From Plectrocnemia conspersa (taxonomy: Eukaryota; Arthropoda; Insecta; Trichoptera; Polycentropodidae): a DNA stretch of 64,000 bases. The notes under the pieces were generated by a model that was not told the origin of the DNA, made no database searches, and saw nothing but the letters and a program-made list of their open reading frames with translations. Below are positions 25,890 to 37,084 of this stretch, piece by piece. The stretch lies in the NCBI GenBank assembly GCA_009617715.1, contig VTFK01000085.1:806001-870000 (forward strand). The letters run 5' to 3'. Each line of letters starts with the position of its first letter. Positions within the stretch are counted from its first letter, which is position 1. Both the position numbers and the translations under genes were made by a program.

Positions 25890-28800
25890 AATAATTTGGA
25901 TCACGTTTAATTCAGTCATTTCTGATGCAGGTTGAACTCTGGATTCTGAAGGTCGAGCTGGATCAGTGTATCACGTAAAGAGGGAAGCGGTTGCGTTTTT
26001 GATCTTCCCCGTTTGTTGCTGGTCGACGACTCCGATTGGTTTCGAGCTTGAATAAACTTAGTGAGTACATGCTAGAGAGCACTAAAGTTCTTGATGATGT
26101 TGTCGGGCTGGTGCCTTGAGAGTGAAGTTATTATTTAGGCCTTCTGTATCCGCATTTATACATGTGGTCAAACGGGAGATATTTTATTTTCGTCACCTTT
26201 TTGCTGTAACGGCCAATTATGACGAGTTGGGAGGGGGGAGTATATTGTATTGCATCTTTCCGTTGAGTTGTAGGAAAGGGATGGAACGGTTGACATTTGA
26301 AACGTTATTTTGATGCGTTTCGGGATTCAAATTCCATGAAATTTATGACCGATACAAAGGCATACCTTACGTACTGTCGATACAATATATTGTATAATAG
26401 GTATAAGGCTAAAATAATAAATTTAAAAAAATGAGAAAGGCATAAAATCAAATTAAAAAATATTTTTTATTTATCATCTTAACTGTGTCTAAAATAGTGT
26501 ACAGTAATTTTATAATGTAATCTTAATTTATTACACTGTAATTTTTTTATGCCATTCCATTAAAAAAACATTACTATTTCGTATTAAGTATGAAACTTTT
26601 TAGCTTGTTTTAAACTAGTTGCTTAGTAAGTAATAATTTAATAAAATTCTCATTAGTTAATCAGATTTATTTATCCGAAATTTCAAGTATGTAGATCAAT
26701 TTGACTGTGTGAAACTAATCTTTTTCATATCATTTCGTAACGCCGATGGCGGCGAAAGGAAAAACATTGCTGCGAGTACAAACATTAGAATTTTTACACA
26801 AAAGTCTTCTTAAAACCATTTCGCAAAAACGCCAACGTAACAACACTACTCGACGCGTAATTTATTAATTTTACAAGCTTCCGACCAATAAAGAAGCGGC
26901 TCCTCCGCCAAGACGTGTTTTATGTACCCTGAAGGTCGTCAGACCATTGTGGTAGTTCATCGGCATACATCTTCTCGTGTTACTGGGTCATTATGTAACA
27001 TTTTTACGTGTTTGGAAGACCAACGTAAAAATATTTAGGAGTATGTGTGTGTGTGTGTGTTTGGAAAATAACGATACTTCCTGCTGGCGATGATGATGCT
27101 GCACGGCTGGCTGTTATCCATCTTTCGCAGATCTGTTGGACGAACAAGATGGAATGAATGCTGCTATTGTCGGTTCCAATGAACCCATCTTCTTAGGCAT
27201 ACTTATGTAGATTCTAAATAATTAATTATTGTAAGTTAATGGGTATTTCTAAGTATGAGATATAGGTTCTGTGCAAGGTCCTGATCTCTAAAAATTAAAC
27301 TAAAGTAAATTATAATTAAGTACACAGTTATAAAAACGAGGTTCATTCCAAATAACAGGAGCTTTACATATTTATTTCAAGGGAGTTCATTAGCGTCAGA
27401 AGACCACTACAGATTAATTGAACATTTGGTTTCAGTTTCAACAAAAAAGTGTGCTTGTTTGTTTTAGTTTAAGTGTGTTTGGTTATGACTAAGAACAAAA
27501 CTTATTTTTTTATGATTTTTTAAACTTTAAAATTTTATTTTAGTATTTAAAATCGATAAAATAATATTAATTTTATTTATTAAAAAGTAGTTAACAACTA
27601 TTATCTATTTTTGGAATTGTGCTAGACATACACACATAGTAACACTATATATCAAATTCTGGTCCGGTTTTGCAGCTTTTGTTTTATAATAATAAGCTTT
27701 TTTCAATTGACTCATAAATTCATCATTTAGTAGAAAATTTATCTCGCAGACTTCACTAATATGGGTTGTGTGGCACATAATAGGATTTAGTAAAACATAT
27801 AGTGAAGATTTAAAATAAAATTTTAAATCTTTCCACATCAGTTGCTGCTTTATTTTTAACGATATGATTTTTTCAATTTAAAAAAAAACAACAGTAGCAA
27901 CTTCACTTTCGAGACTTTTGATAATTCTTTTAGTTTATTCGAATAGTCATTAGAGTAACCTCTAAATTATAACTAATTGCGCAGCTTCTTCGGCGGGATG
28001 GCCAATTACAAAAGTGTGGCCGTTGAATAGATTTTTAAAACAAATTCATATTGTTATTCTTTTTCAGGGTGTTTGCAAAATGTACTTTTATTCATTCTGA
28101 TTTATAACTGAATCTGCAAAAAGTTTTCTCATGGTGGTGTCCTATTTTAACGAAAAATACTCATTTTGCTCTTAGCCGTTATATCACATTCCGAAACTGG
28201 CTTTGCCACAAGTATTATGATTTATCCTCAAACATGTTAATTTGGTTTAAATCTTTTCGGCTTCTTGACAATTTAATTGAATCATCGAACTATTGAATGA
28301 AAGGGTGGTTCAATTTATGATCCTGACAGTACAAATATGCATTAAAATTATTAAGTTCAATTTGAGATAATAATAATTTGATTTAATAAATTATGTAATT
28401 GCTTTTCGAACACACTGTATCAATCGTATAATATTAGTCCAGTTCGTATCGAAGAAATTGTATCGATGCAAAAGTGGATGTATTCTGGTCTTGACTTCCC
28501 GTCGACCACGTTTGTTGGTGTTGTGGGCGTTTTACATTTTAATAACGTTCAATTGGTTTAACTATGTGTCCGTTATAGTCAGTAATAGGCGTATACAATT
28601 AATATTGGTTCATTAAGGCCCCAGAGTGTACAACTTTTATGTCCTGACTCTTCGATACGACATAAATTGATCAAAAGTCATATTAACGCTCGTCAATCGT
28701 TATCAAATTAAATGAATTATCTAAGCGATTGAAATATTATATTAGATACTATTATATAAATTTGAAACGTAATTTTGGTTCAGTAAATAAATGTAATTAA

Positions 28801-31800
28801 TTGCATCCGATTGATTAAAGAGAGATCAAGTTTTTCTATAATCGGTACAACTTCCCATTAGCGCCGATAAATGTTTATCGCAGGAAGCTTTTTTTGTTAA
28901 ATAGTTAATTGAAATTTATACCGAAAATATATCCTGTTAAAAGTGAGTTTATTACTATAGATTAATATGTAAGTTTTATATGAACTCACAAAATACATCT
29001 GTACAACATTTTGTTACAAAGATAAGGTAAATACAATTTAGTGCAATATCAATTTTGATCTCCGATCTAATCCTATAATAACTAGCTCCTGTTGATAGAA
29101 ATGTTTAGTAATGATTTTTTGCTAAAAATTAACAGTGGCTCTTCGTAATATGTTCTATTAATACTTCAAAATACTCCAATATTAAGGATAAAAAATATTA
29201 TTGTAAACAGACTTAGTTTATAAAATTAAAAATAGTCTTGATTCGTTTACGATGATCATTAACTTATTTGTTATTTATCAGTAACTGATTATTAATTTAT
29301 ATTACACTCATTAGGCTTAACATATTATTTTTTTTACTGTGATATTATGACATAACCATGAAAGGTTTGTGTGGGATTGGAGTTGTTAGATTAATTGCGA
29401 AAGTAAACTTTTAATCGGATTAAAGTTAACGTAACTTTGTTTTAAGCGTTAAACAGTCATTATATAGTTGAATTAATCAACTTATATGACACTCTTAGTA
29501 AAATTTAGTTCTGTAGCAAATCTGATTATGTCTAAAATATGACGAATCTATTTCCTCATTTGAAATTATTTTTGGGCGAAATGTATTATTCTTTATAAGA
29601 AGTCTGAACGAATTATATAATATATTTATTTTGAAACTATAGCCATAGTCCAAGATACTTCCCAGGATGTTGCTCCGGTAATGATTATAAACTAAATTTT
29701 ATAAGAACCATGTCGTTTCGATTCATGGCTGACTGGAAGTGTTTTAGAGATGTATGTATGTACATATATATACAATATTTTTTTTTTTTTTATTTTTCAA
29801 GATCAAATCTCCTCAGTAGATTTTGATCATGGTTTATAGCGTGCGTTAGTTCTGTTGGGATGTTTAATGATTCTTGCAGGCCGGATATTGGACCGGCTTG
29901 TTCGGTGCTTGGCTCCCTCTCGGCAGGGGTAATGTATCATTGGCGGGAGAGCCATAAATTATCGAATAATTAAATTATTATTCAATTTATACACGTATGT
30001 AATCAAACAGCCAAAAGATGCCGAACGCTTCCGAGAAAGGTTTAATATCAATAATTATAAAAAAATATTTTCAAGTAGCGGTGGAAGCGTAGCTTAATCT
30101 GTCTACTTTTTAATTGGAATTATTTTAATTTAGTTGTACCGTTAAAAACTTTTATTTAGAATAAAATAATTCATAATAAATGTTAAGTGAAGGAATTACG
30201 TTATATTCAAAACTATATTCAGCGCATTTGTCAAAATCGAGTTCATGCACAAATGCTCATGTAAAAAAAACAATCTTGAATACTTTATTTAGTAGCACAT
30301 TTTAGCAGCAGCATCTTCATGATTTTAGCATTTTTAAAAATTAATATACTTTTATTTATATGTATTTCAAAATATGTTGTAGATCGCTGATCTCGATAAT
30401 AACCTGGAAGTTTCACGAGAGGGACATCTGCCTGGGTCAGAGCGGGCCAGCATCTTAAATTATTACACCAATCAAACACCGGAAGGGAATAATGGATTCA
30501 CCCTGATTGGGGTATTATCTGTGTCGAGTGAAAAAAACTATACACACAGAAAAAAGTGAAAATTAATTGTTCTCGAGGCGCAGTGTTGCTACAACACATT
30601 TGAAGAGTCTTGTAAGTTTTTTTCTGTTCTTTCTCAATCGTAATTGGTGCGTTCTTTTACTTCTCTGTAGGAAAGTCTAATATAAATCAGGGTTGTCAGA
30701 TTAATATTATTATTTTAATTAATTTCAGTGTTCTTCGTCCTAATCTTCACGAGAGGGACCGTGGCAGTGATTTGGTTCAAAACTTTACAGGTTTCATAAC
30801 CAAAACTGGTTTTGTGGATTAACTGACATGTCCCACCAGGAGACTGAGACAAATTTGAATATATATTATATTATTTTATATGTACTAGATGTGTGCAAGA
30901 TTTTTTTAAACGTCCATGACCTATATGATGTTTAAGGAGACGCATTAAATATTCTCAATGTCTAATTTAGAAACTACGCAATATTGTAAACATGTTGTAT
31001 TATGACAATATGTATTCTTTTTTTTTCACTGCATATGTCGCGTTTTTTTATTTACGCAATGCGCCTACATGTACGGAAGAAAAACGTATTTGGGTTTCTT
31101 AGCACGTTTCGTATCATCGCTTGTCAAATTTCGTCTTCGTCAATAGATATAAGTGATCAATACGACGCGAGATGTGTTTACTATGGGCGTGATTTTTTTA
31201 TATGTTAATTAATTAATTATTGTTGTAAGTCCCCCACTGTTGCATAGAAGGCGTTAATCCAAAGTTTTACAGCGTGAAAAATATTTCAAACAAGGCATTC
31301 AGAGACACCTAGTTTTTATTAATTATAAACTATGTTTTAAATATGATTTTTTAACTTATAAAAATTAAGTCATTTTTATTATATTCACGGTGAAATGTGA
31401 CATTGTTGAATTTCACTGTGAATAAACTTCATTACATTTTTTTGTCATAAATTGATTATATTATATATGAAATAGTGCGCTAGTTCTTAGTATGTTTGTT
31501 GTTACAATCGATTTTGTAATTATAATGATTTTTTATTAATAATACCGTTGTTTAAAAAAATCCGTAAGGCAAAACCGCAAGAATTAGGTAGATTTCCTTA
31601 TATCATACATATTAAAGTGTAATTAAATAAGTTTAATTATAGTCTTATCTCTATATTATTATATTATCTTATAAATATTATTTGGTAGTATTTTTGTTAG
31701 TGGTCATGATATTGCATATGTAAATCTGTTAGTCTTAACACATTTATACGTATAAGTTTACGTTTAGATATAACATTATCTTTTAGCAGAATATTTGCCA

Positions 31801-31955
31801 TTATGTTGGGGTGAGTTTTTAATCTGTTAAACTATTGTACACTTATCTCTTTAATTGTTTATCTTACACTGGCATAGTTGCAGTCATTTAATATTATATA
31901 TAATATAATTTTAACCTGCGGAATTTATTCTGAAATCTCTCAAGAATATTAATAT
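25890..31955. other. AT-rich DNA with scattered mixed patches
   Basis: Mixed-composition patches at 25930-26330, 26740-27180, 29860-29950 (gatattggaccggcttgttc; tctcggcaggggtaatg) and 30380-30510 have no supported frame. Otherwise AT-rich with no recognisable element. Confidence 0.35.
27043..27061. repeat. (TG)n microsatellite
   Basis: About eight to nine TG units following tatttaggagta. The surrounding 26740-27200 region is less AT-rich than the average and contains mixed sequence without a gene. Confidence 0.9.
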
Positions 31956-31960
31956 TAAAT

Positions 31961-32101
31961 ATGGAAGACACGCCCCAAAATTTGAGCTCCATAAAACCAC
32001 GCCGGTTTTATGATAGAGTTATAAATAATCATTTTGCTTTCCATGATAAACTAGAATTTGATCCTGTTAGTCAATACAGCCTGCTAGGTTGTATTGACTA
32101 A
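31961..32101 (+). pseudogene. Small coding-looking fragment, unknown (46 codons)
   Basis: An ATG frame reads MEDTPQNLSSIKPRRFYDRV, INNHFAFHDKLEFDPVSQYS, then LLGCID and a stop. Amino-acid usage looks like real protein rather than AT-rich noise. The last codons and the stop lie in the hairpin at 32063-32105, as if the original reading frame was cut by a snap-back duplication. A further fragment (YKVYITRSGTKIVMADFGFF) lies about 160 bp downstream in another frame. It may be a processed pseudogene or a transposon piece; the family is not recognised. Confidence 0.3.
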
Positions 32102-32105
32102 CAGG
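32063..32105. repeat. Hairpin: 16-bp perfect stem, extendable to 19 bp
   Basis: cctgttagtcaatacagcc and ggttgtattgactaacagg pair (16 perfect base pairs, then three more with one G-T) around a tgcta loop. It overlaps the end of the small open frame at 31961-32101 and supplies its stop codon. Confidence 0.85.
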
Positions 32106-32329
32106 AAACACATCGTAAATGTAACCTGGATTGATTTCATTTTTTTAGCTCGCCATTTAGAGAGCCAAACTTAGGCTTTTGAGAAATAATTGAACTGCTT
32201 TTAGAAGTATTAAAAGTCATTTAAATTGAAAAGATGAAAGCAGCTGGAGAGGTTCATAAATGTTCATAAAAGAAAAAGTTACAAGGTTTATATTACTAGA
32301 AGTGGAACAAAAATAGTTATGGCTGATTT

Positions 32330-32369
32330 TGGATTCTTCACTTTACACTAAAAATAATAAAGTGAAGAA
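32330..32369. repeat. Short hairpin, 12-bp stem
   Basis: ttcttcacttta and taaagtgaagaa form a perfect 12-bp inverted repeat with a loop of about 12 bases. It lies 225 bp from the larger hairpin at 32063 in the same coding-looking fragment. Confidence 0.6.
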
Positions 32370-32729
32370 ACATTTTTACATATGTTTATAAAAAGCTGTT
32401 GTCTTTGACAATTTTTATAAAAATACATCCGCCCCCATGATTAAAAGAATGTATTAGATTAACTCTTAAATTTCCGGAAGTATGCGCACAGCAGTATTTT
32501 TTCTGATTGAGCTGCTGTTTTTACGAGATCGAATTATTGCAGCCCCCCTCCCACATACTCACACGCTGTATTCAAACATCGCTCTTTTATTTACTCCAGA
32601 AAAAACAGTCGCACAATTTTTGGTGTCATAACCAATTGTACTAAGAGCTTATCACAGCAACAAATACGACATTTTTAATATTGACATTAATTTATAAATT
32701 ATTATAAAATAAAAATACTTTTTTTAATT

Positions 32730-33170
32730 TCTAGATTGGGCGCAAAGTCTCTGGTTATGGCCAAAACGTCTTCAGTACGGCGCATCTCAGTGTTGCCAGG
32801 GCGCTGCTGTCAGTCTCTCGATGCATCCGCGCCGAAGGGAGAAAGAGAAGGAAAACGGCGGGTAAGCGGGACGGCAGAGGAGTGGTTCGCGCCCACGCTC
32901 TTCGCCGAGGTGCCGTTTGTGACACGATTTATAAATGCGACCGAAATAGCGTTCTCTCTTTGCGTTTAATTTTAGCTCCTGCGTATATAGGCAAATTGTC
33001 CATTTATAATGGCGCTAACGCAAAAATACATACGCACACGGCGTAAATAAGCGCAGGGGATCCTTTCGGGATTCGCGAACGGACGTGATCTTCGCTAACG
33101 TCCTCTTCTTCTATTTCGCAAACCTCCTCTTTTTCTTTTTCGTACGCGTTCGATTCAAACTTGGCGTTTC
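32730..33170. promoter_or_regulatory. GC-rich island with homeodomain-like AT motifs
   Basis: About 440 bp of CpG-containing sequence are mixed with AT cores such as gatttataaatgcgac (32929) and ccatttataatggcgc (32999), the layout of a developmental enhancer. An acceptor-like tract (tttttaatttctag) precedes it at 32720, so an exon is also possible (open frame 32736-32969), but the frame shows no recognisable domain. Confidence 0.35.
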
Positions 33171-33659
33171 ATCTCATTTCAACGGAAAGTGTTTTTAATA
33201 AATGCTTAACCTCTCGTAAACGTAGATATGAAAATGAACAACTTGTAAGTTCTGGATGAGATCAGAGTGCTAAAATAATTGTAAATTGGCAAATTGTAAT
33301 AACGTAAATTGGCAGCAGTGTTCCATATAGAGTGAAAAGTATTACGAAAAAGTAGCTTAAAATATCTATCGCAATCGGAACATGCACAAAAATTGAGTAG
33401 TGACGTGGTGAATCCCAATAAACTATTTGTGTGAATGAAAGTTCACTATGGTGATGCATGTCTGTTACCCCAGTAAGTGTACAAGTGGTCAAAATATTGC
33501 CATATTTGTAATACATTATATATTTGAATTTTTTTATTAGTTGTTTTAAAGTCAAAATTAAATTTGTTAAAAAAATTTTTGCTCTGGAGAACTTGTATAG
33601 AAAAAAATAAATTACGAGGTAAAAAATATTTATGATTTTTATTTGAATCACCCTTATAT

Positions 33660-34340
33660 ATTATATAATTGAAGGAAAACTAGGGTTGCTATTCGAAAAC
33701 GTGAACTCTTAACGATTCGCAGATGACATCAATTTACTGGCTACTAACTAATAGGATATGGCTAAATATTTCCAAAGATATAGTAGCAATATTCCTCTGC
33801 TACTATATCTTTGGAAATATTTATATAATTGGGAAAACTAGGGCTCTGATCCATTGGTTGGTTATTCGGAAGGTAAAATCATGACATCTTCAGATAGTTC
33901 GGATAAATTAGTAGGATGCCCTGGTGCATTATCCAAAATTAGCCAAGCCTTGTTTTAGTTATTGTCTACTAAATATTTTTAGGATATGGCTAAATGATTT
34001 TTTTCCTCAAAGATTTAGTCATCCAAGCTTTCTTGTTGGATTCATATGAGGGGTAATTGATTTCTTGGATTTTCGGACAAATATATTAAAATGGTTTTTT
34101 TAAAATACCCGCGGCATTTGCAAAAAAAATTAATCGTTCTTTAGACACCTTATAAAGGCGCAGATTTTTGTTTTGAAATGTACGTGCAATCAGGCATTCG
34201 CTTCCAATAAAGCCCTGTTTCGTCTATTTAAAACTTGTTCAGGTTTATAAACCTCTTTCAAAATTCCCTTTAAAAATATTCTTTTATATGCGGCCTCATC
34301 GGCGCTAGTGTTTCACCTTTTTTTAAAATTTGCAAATTAA
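33660..34340 (-). pseudogene. Tigger transposase relic, rearranged, minus strand
   Basis: Reading the minus strand gives DEAAYKRIFLKGILKEVYKP, then DETGLYWKRMPDCTYISKQK (first catalytic Asp), then LILDNAPGHP (second catalytic Asp), then LPNNQPMDQ. These are in the right order for a Tigger/pogo DDE transposase but broken by several frame changes and stops. Near its 3' end a segment is duplicated (33660-33770 against 33812-33995), and the copies are joined at a perfect 25-bp hairpin. No terminal inverted repeats were recognised. Confidence 0.75.
33757..33815. repeat. Perfect inverted repeat (25-bp arms, 9-bp loop) in the Tigger relic
   Basis: The left arm starts aaatatttccaaagatatag and the right arm is its exact reverse complement, separated by atattcctc. 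It sits at the junction of the duplicated Tigger segments, so it probably arose in the rearrangement that made the duplication and is not a regulatory hairpin. Confidence 0.85.
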
Positions 34341-34344
34341 ATAT

Positions 34345-35560
34345 ATTTTAAAATTTTTTTTTTTTCGACATATTTTTTTGCCGTTATAACGAGGCCGTTA
34401 ATCGAAAAATGATTAATGAAGGCCGTATAAAGAGCGGCCGTAGAGCATAAGTGTTGTTATTGAAAATTGAATAGGAACAATAATACTCTCGGCTATTTAT
34501 TGACCACAAAAACACAAGTTTGAAAATTATTTTAAAATCCTATTAAAAAACTATTTTAAACGCAAGTTTTAAAACTATTTTAAAACTTTTTTATTGTGTG
34601 TTTTAGAGCTAATAGTAAGGGCGTAAAGCAAACTTGCCATATCTTTCTCAATTATGAATAATGATGAAATGGATAGCTCTCGAACTGACTATGTTAACGC
34701 AAATATAGTTATAGTAACTTTCTTAATTAAAATATTTGGATTGCCAATAATTAAATTATTTATAAACCTAATTTTTATCTACCATAACTTATACAAAACA
34801 AGAATCTGTTTAGGCTAGTATTTTTAAGAAAACTTTTTAGAAAAGCACGCATGATATACAGATATGTTATTGTTATACTAAAATGTAGAAAGTAAATATA
34901 TTTTATTTATACTAATATATGTATCAATTAAATCAATCCAAATAATATAGTTTAACATTTAATATGTTAATTTGAAATATTTCAACAATTAATAGGTGTA
35001 GACGTCTTTTTAATGGACGACATGCATAATGATTAATTAATTCTAAAACGCATCGCTATTTGTGCCACATACACATAAACGTAAACTATAATGCTAATAC
35101 CAAAGTTATAGACCACCTCTTACATGATTATAGCCCACGCTTTTCGCCATTGCACGCACATATCACTTTCTCCACATTTTTAGACCCATTTAATTGCTGT
35201 CTATTATTTAAATGCGCCAATAATGTTGTTAATGTTAATAATATTTAAAATTTGTTATAGATTGATGCACATTCTTGGCTATTTTAAAGCATATTTAAGT
35301 CAATGGCGACATGGAGTGCAACATTATTTTTGGCAAAATCTCAAGAAATGTCTTTGCACTTGTCTGCATTAAACATTCGTGTCGCGCTATTATTGAAAAT
35401 TCGCATATTTACAGTTGAACGATATCGATTTCATTATTAAAATACTTGCGATTGACCCATTTTTAAGCATGCATGAAGCGAATTTGCACGGTATGTTTGA
35501 CTAACTTATTCCTGAGTATACATAGTACACTAAATTTGTTAAAATAAAAGCCTTTCTTTT
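34345..35560. other. AT-rich DNA upstream of the orphan exon
   Basis: A small patch at 34380-34445 (gaggccgttaatcg, gaaggccgtataaagagcgg) may be the outer part of the Tigger relic. The rest is AT-rich and would be intron if the exon at 35563 is real. Confidence 0.3.
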
Positions 35561-35562
35561 AG

Positions 35563-35774
35563 GAGCGTTGACAGAAAGTCATGTATCGTTAAGCTTTTTA
35601 TATCTGTTGAAGGGTTCTGTTGACAATCCAGTTTTGGGTTACGGAACGTCGTCGAGAACGTCTTCACGTCCTTTTAGAGCCTGGATTTTCTACTTGCCTA
35701 TGGTTGTCGCCATCTGGCTGCTTAATACACTGGCATGCATATTGTTTTATTTAATGCCGATTTATAGAACTTAA
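35563..35774 (+). CDS. Orphan terminal exon, transmembrane C-terminus, unknown protein
   Basis: A strong splice acceptor (cctttcttttag, ending at 35562) is followed by 69 open codons ending in TAA at 35772-35774. The frame reads LTESHVSLSFLYLLKGSVDN, PVLGYGTSSRTSSRPFR, then a hydrophobic segment AWIFYLPMVVAIWLLNTLAC and ILFYLMPIYRT. This predicts one transmembrane helix close to the C-terminus. Base composition is higher in GC than the flanks and looks coding. A poly(A) signal lies at 35891-35900. I do not recognise the protein. The upstream exon is not identified; the candidate at 14111 is 21 kb away on the same strand. The alternative is a chance open frame. Confidence 0.4.
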
Positions 35775-35890
35775 TTTTAATATTATTTTTTTTTTGTGTA
35801 CTAATTTGTAATAATACAATGTATTATTTTTTAATCAATCGTGACGCATTGTAGTAACATGTTAGGTCACGATGGTCTTAATTTAATTTA

Positions 35891-35900
35891 AATAAATAAA
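35891..35900 (+). promoter_or_regulatory. Poly(A) signal candidate for the exon at 35563-35774
   Basis: Two overlapping AATAAA hexamers (aataaataaa) lie about 120 bp past the stop codon of the putative terminal exon. In AT-rich DNA such hexamers are common, so this counts only together with the exon. Confidence 0.3.
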
Positions 35901-36099
35901 TTATATATGAGATGGTGCATATGTTTAAGTAGTGTCCTAAAGAGTAGCTGTGCAATATTTGATTTAGATTAATAACATGGTATATGATTGTATATGTATA
36001 CAAACAGACAGTGAAAACAAATTGATCTGGATCTATACGGTATATTCAAAACTTGTCCGCTTGACAACGCGGTATATTTTTAGATCAAATCCATGATCT

Positions 36100-36260
36100 C
36101 TCAGATCCATCGATAATTTCATGCGACCGTTTTTCATCCAGTTTTGCCGATGTAGTGACGATTAATGGTCGAGTTCTCACGGACGCGGACCGGAAGTCGT
36201 CCGCGGTCCACCGGTTTGTAATTTCTGCCGGCGTAGGAAATCCTCTCACGCATAACGACG
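36100..36260. promoter_or_regulatory. GC-rich island with imperfect inverted repeat
   Basis: It contains gcggaccggaagtcgtccgc, a partly self-complementary Ets-like ccggaagt block, and cgattaatgg. There is no coding signal. Flanks are AT-rich. Confidence 0.3.
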
Positions 36261-36900
36261 CTAAAAGAAGTTTGATTTGTCGCTACTCTTATTGGTAGAT
36301 TGGTACACCATTTGATCGGTCGTTGGTCGTTGAACCGATTTTTTAAAAGTTGATTTTATACAAATATTTTTTCCAGTGCGGCTCTGTACACGGCTCAGCT
36401 GATGGATTGAAACATAAAACAATAATGTGTCATTGCTTGCAAACATTGAAAAAATTCAGGGTCGTATCGGATACTGGTATGGTGAGTGTATATATTTTGG
36501 GTGTATTTATAGTGATTCATAATTAAAACATTTTCAATTAATGTCGCGCCCACCGTGTTTGTTTTTTTTTGTGATATCTAATATCAGTCCATAAAAAAAT
36601 CATTCGTTTGTAAATTAAAACGTCTATTATAAGGCATTCAATTTACCTTCTTTTTATGGATTAAATTATAATTAATGGAGTACCAGATCGGAGAGGTGAA
36701 TTAAAATCTTGGCTTAGAAATGCATGATTATGTGAAAAACTGTATTGATTGTTCCTGCTGTTATAAACTTGATTTTGGTCAAAATTGAGTATATAAAATA
36801 ATATGTATGAAATTTTTTTTGAAAATTACTTAAATATCTAACATTTTATTGAAATAATTATTTTGAAAAAATTGCATTTGTCTCATTTTATATTTCATTT

Positions 36901-37080
36901 TAAAAAGGTAGCTGGAGATTCCAAAGTCAACATTACAAGCAGTATATATAATACATCTGTACAAAACTTCGCCTATGCAGATGACATAGATATTGTACCA
37001 AGCTAAAAAACAGGTTTTAATGTAAAAATTAACCAACAGAAAACAAAATGGCTCAACAGAAACAGCATCCAGCAAATATT
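36901..37080 (+). pseudogene. LINE reverse transcriptase fragment (YADD motif)
   Basis: Plus-strand translation from the 36940 region gives SSIYNTSVQNFAYADDIDIV, then PS and a stop, and shortly after VKINQQKTKW. YADD is the RT catalytic motif, and the spacing to the INQQKTK motif is shortened by a deletion. The wording around the motif differs from the LINE at 49430, so this is probably another family. Confidence 0.65.
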
Positions 37081-37084
37081 CAAA

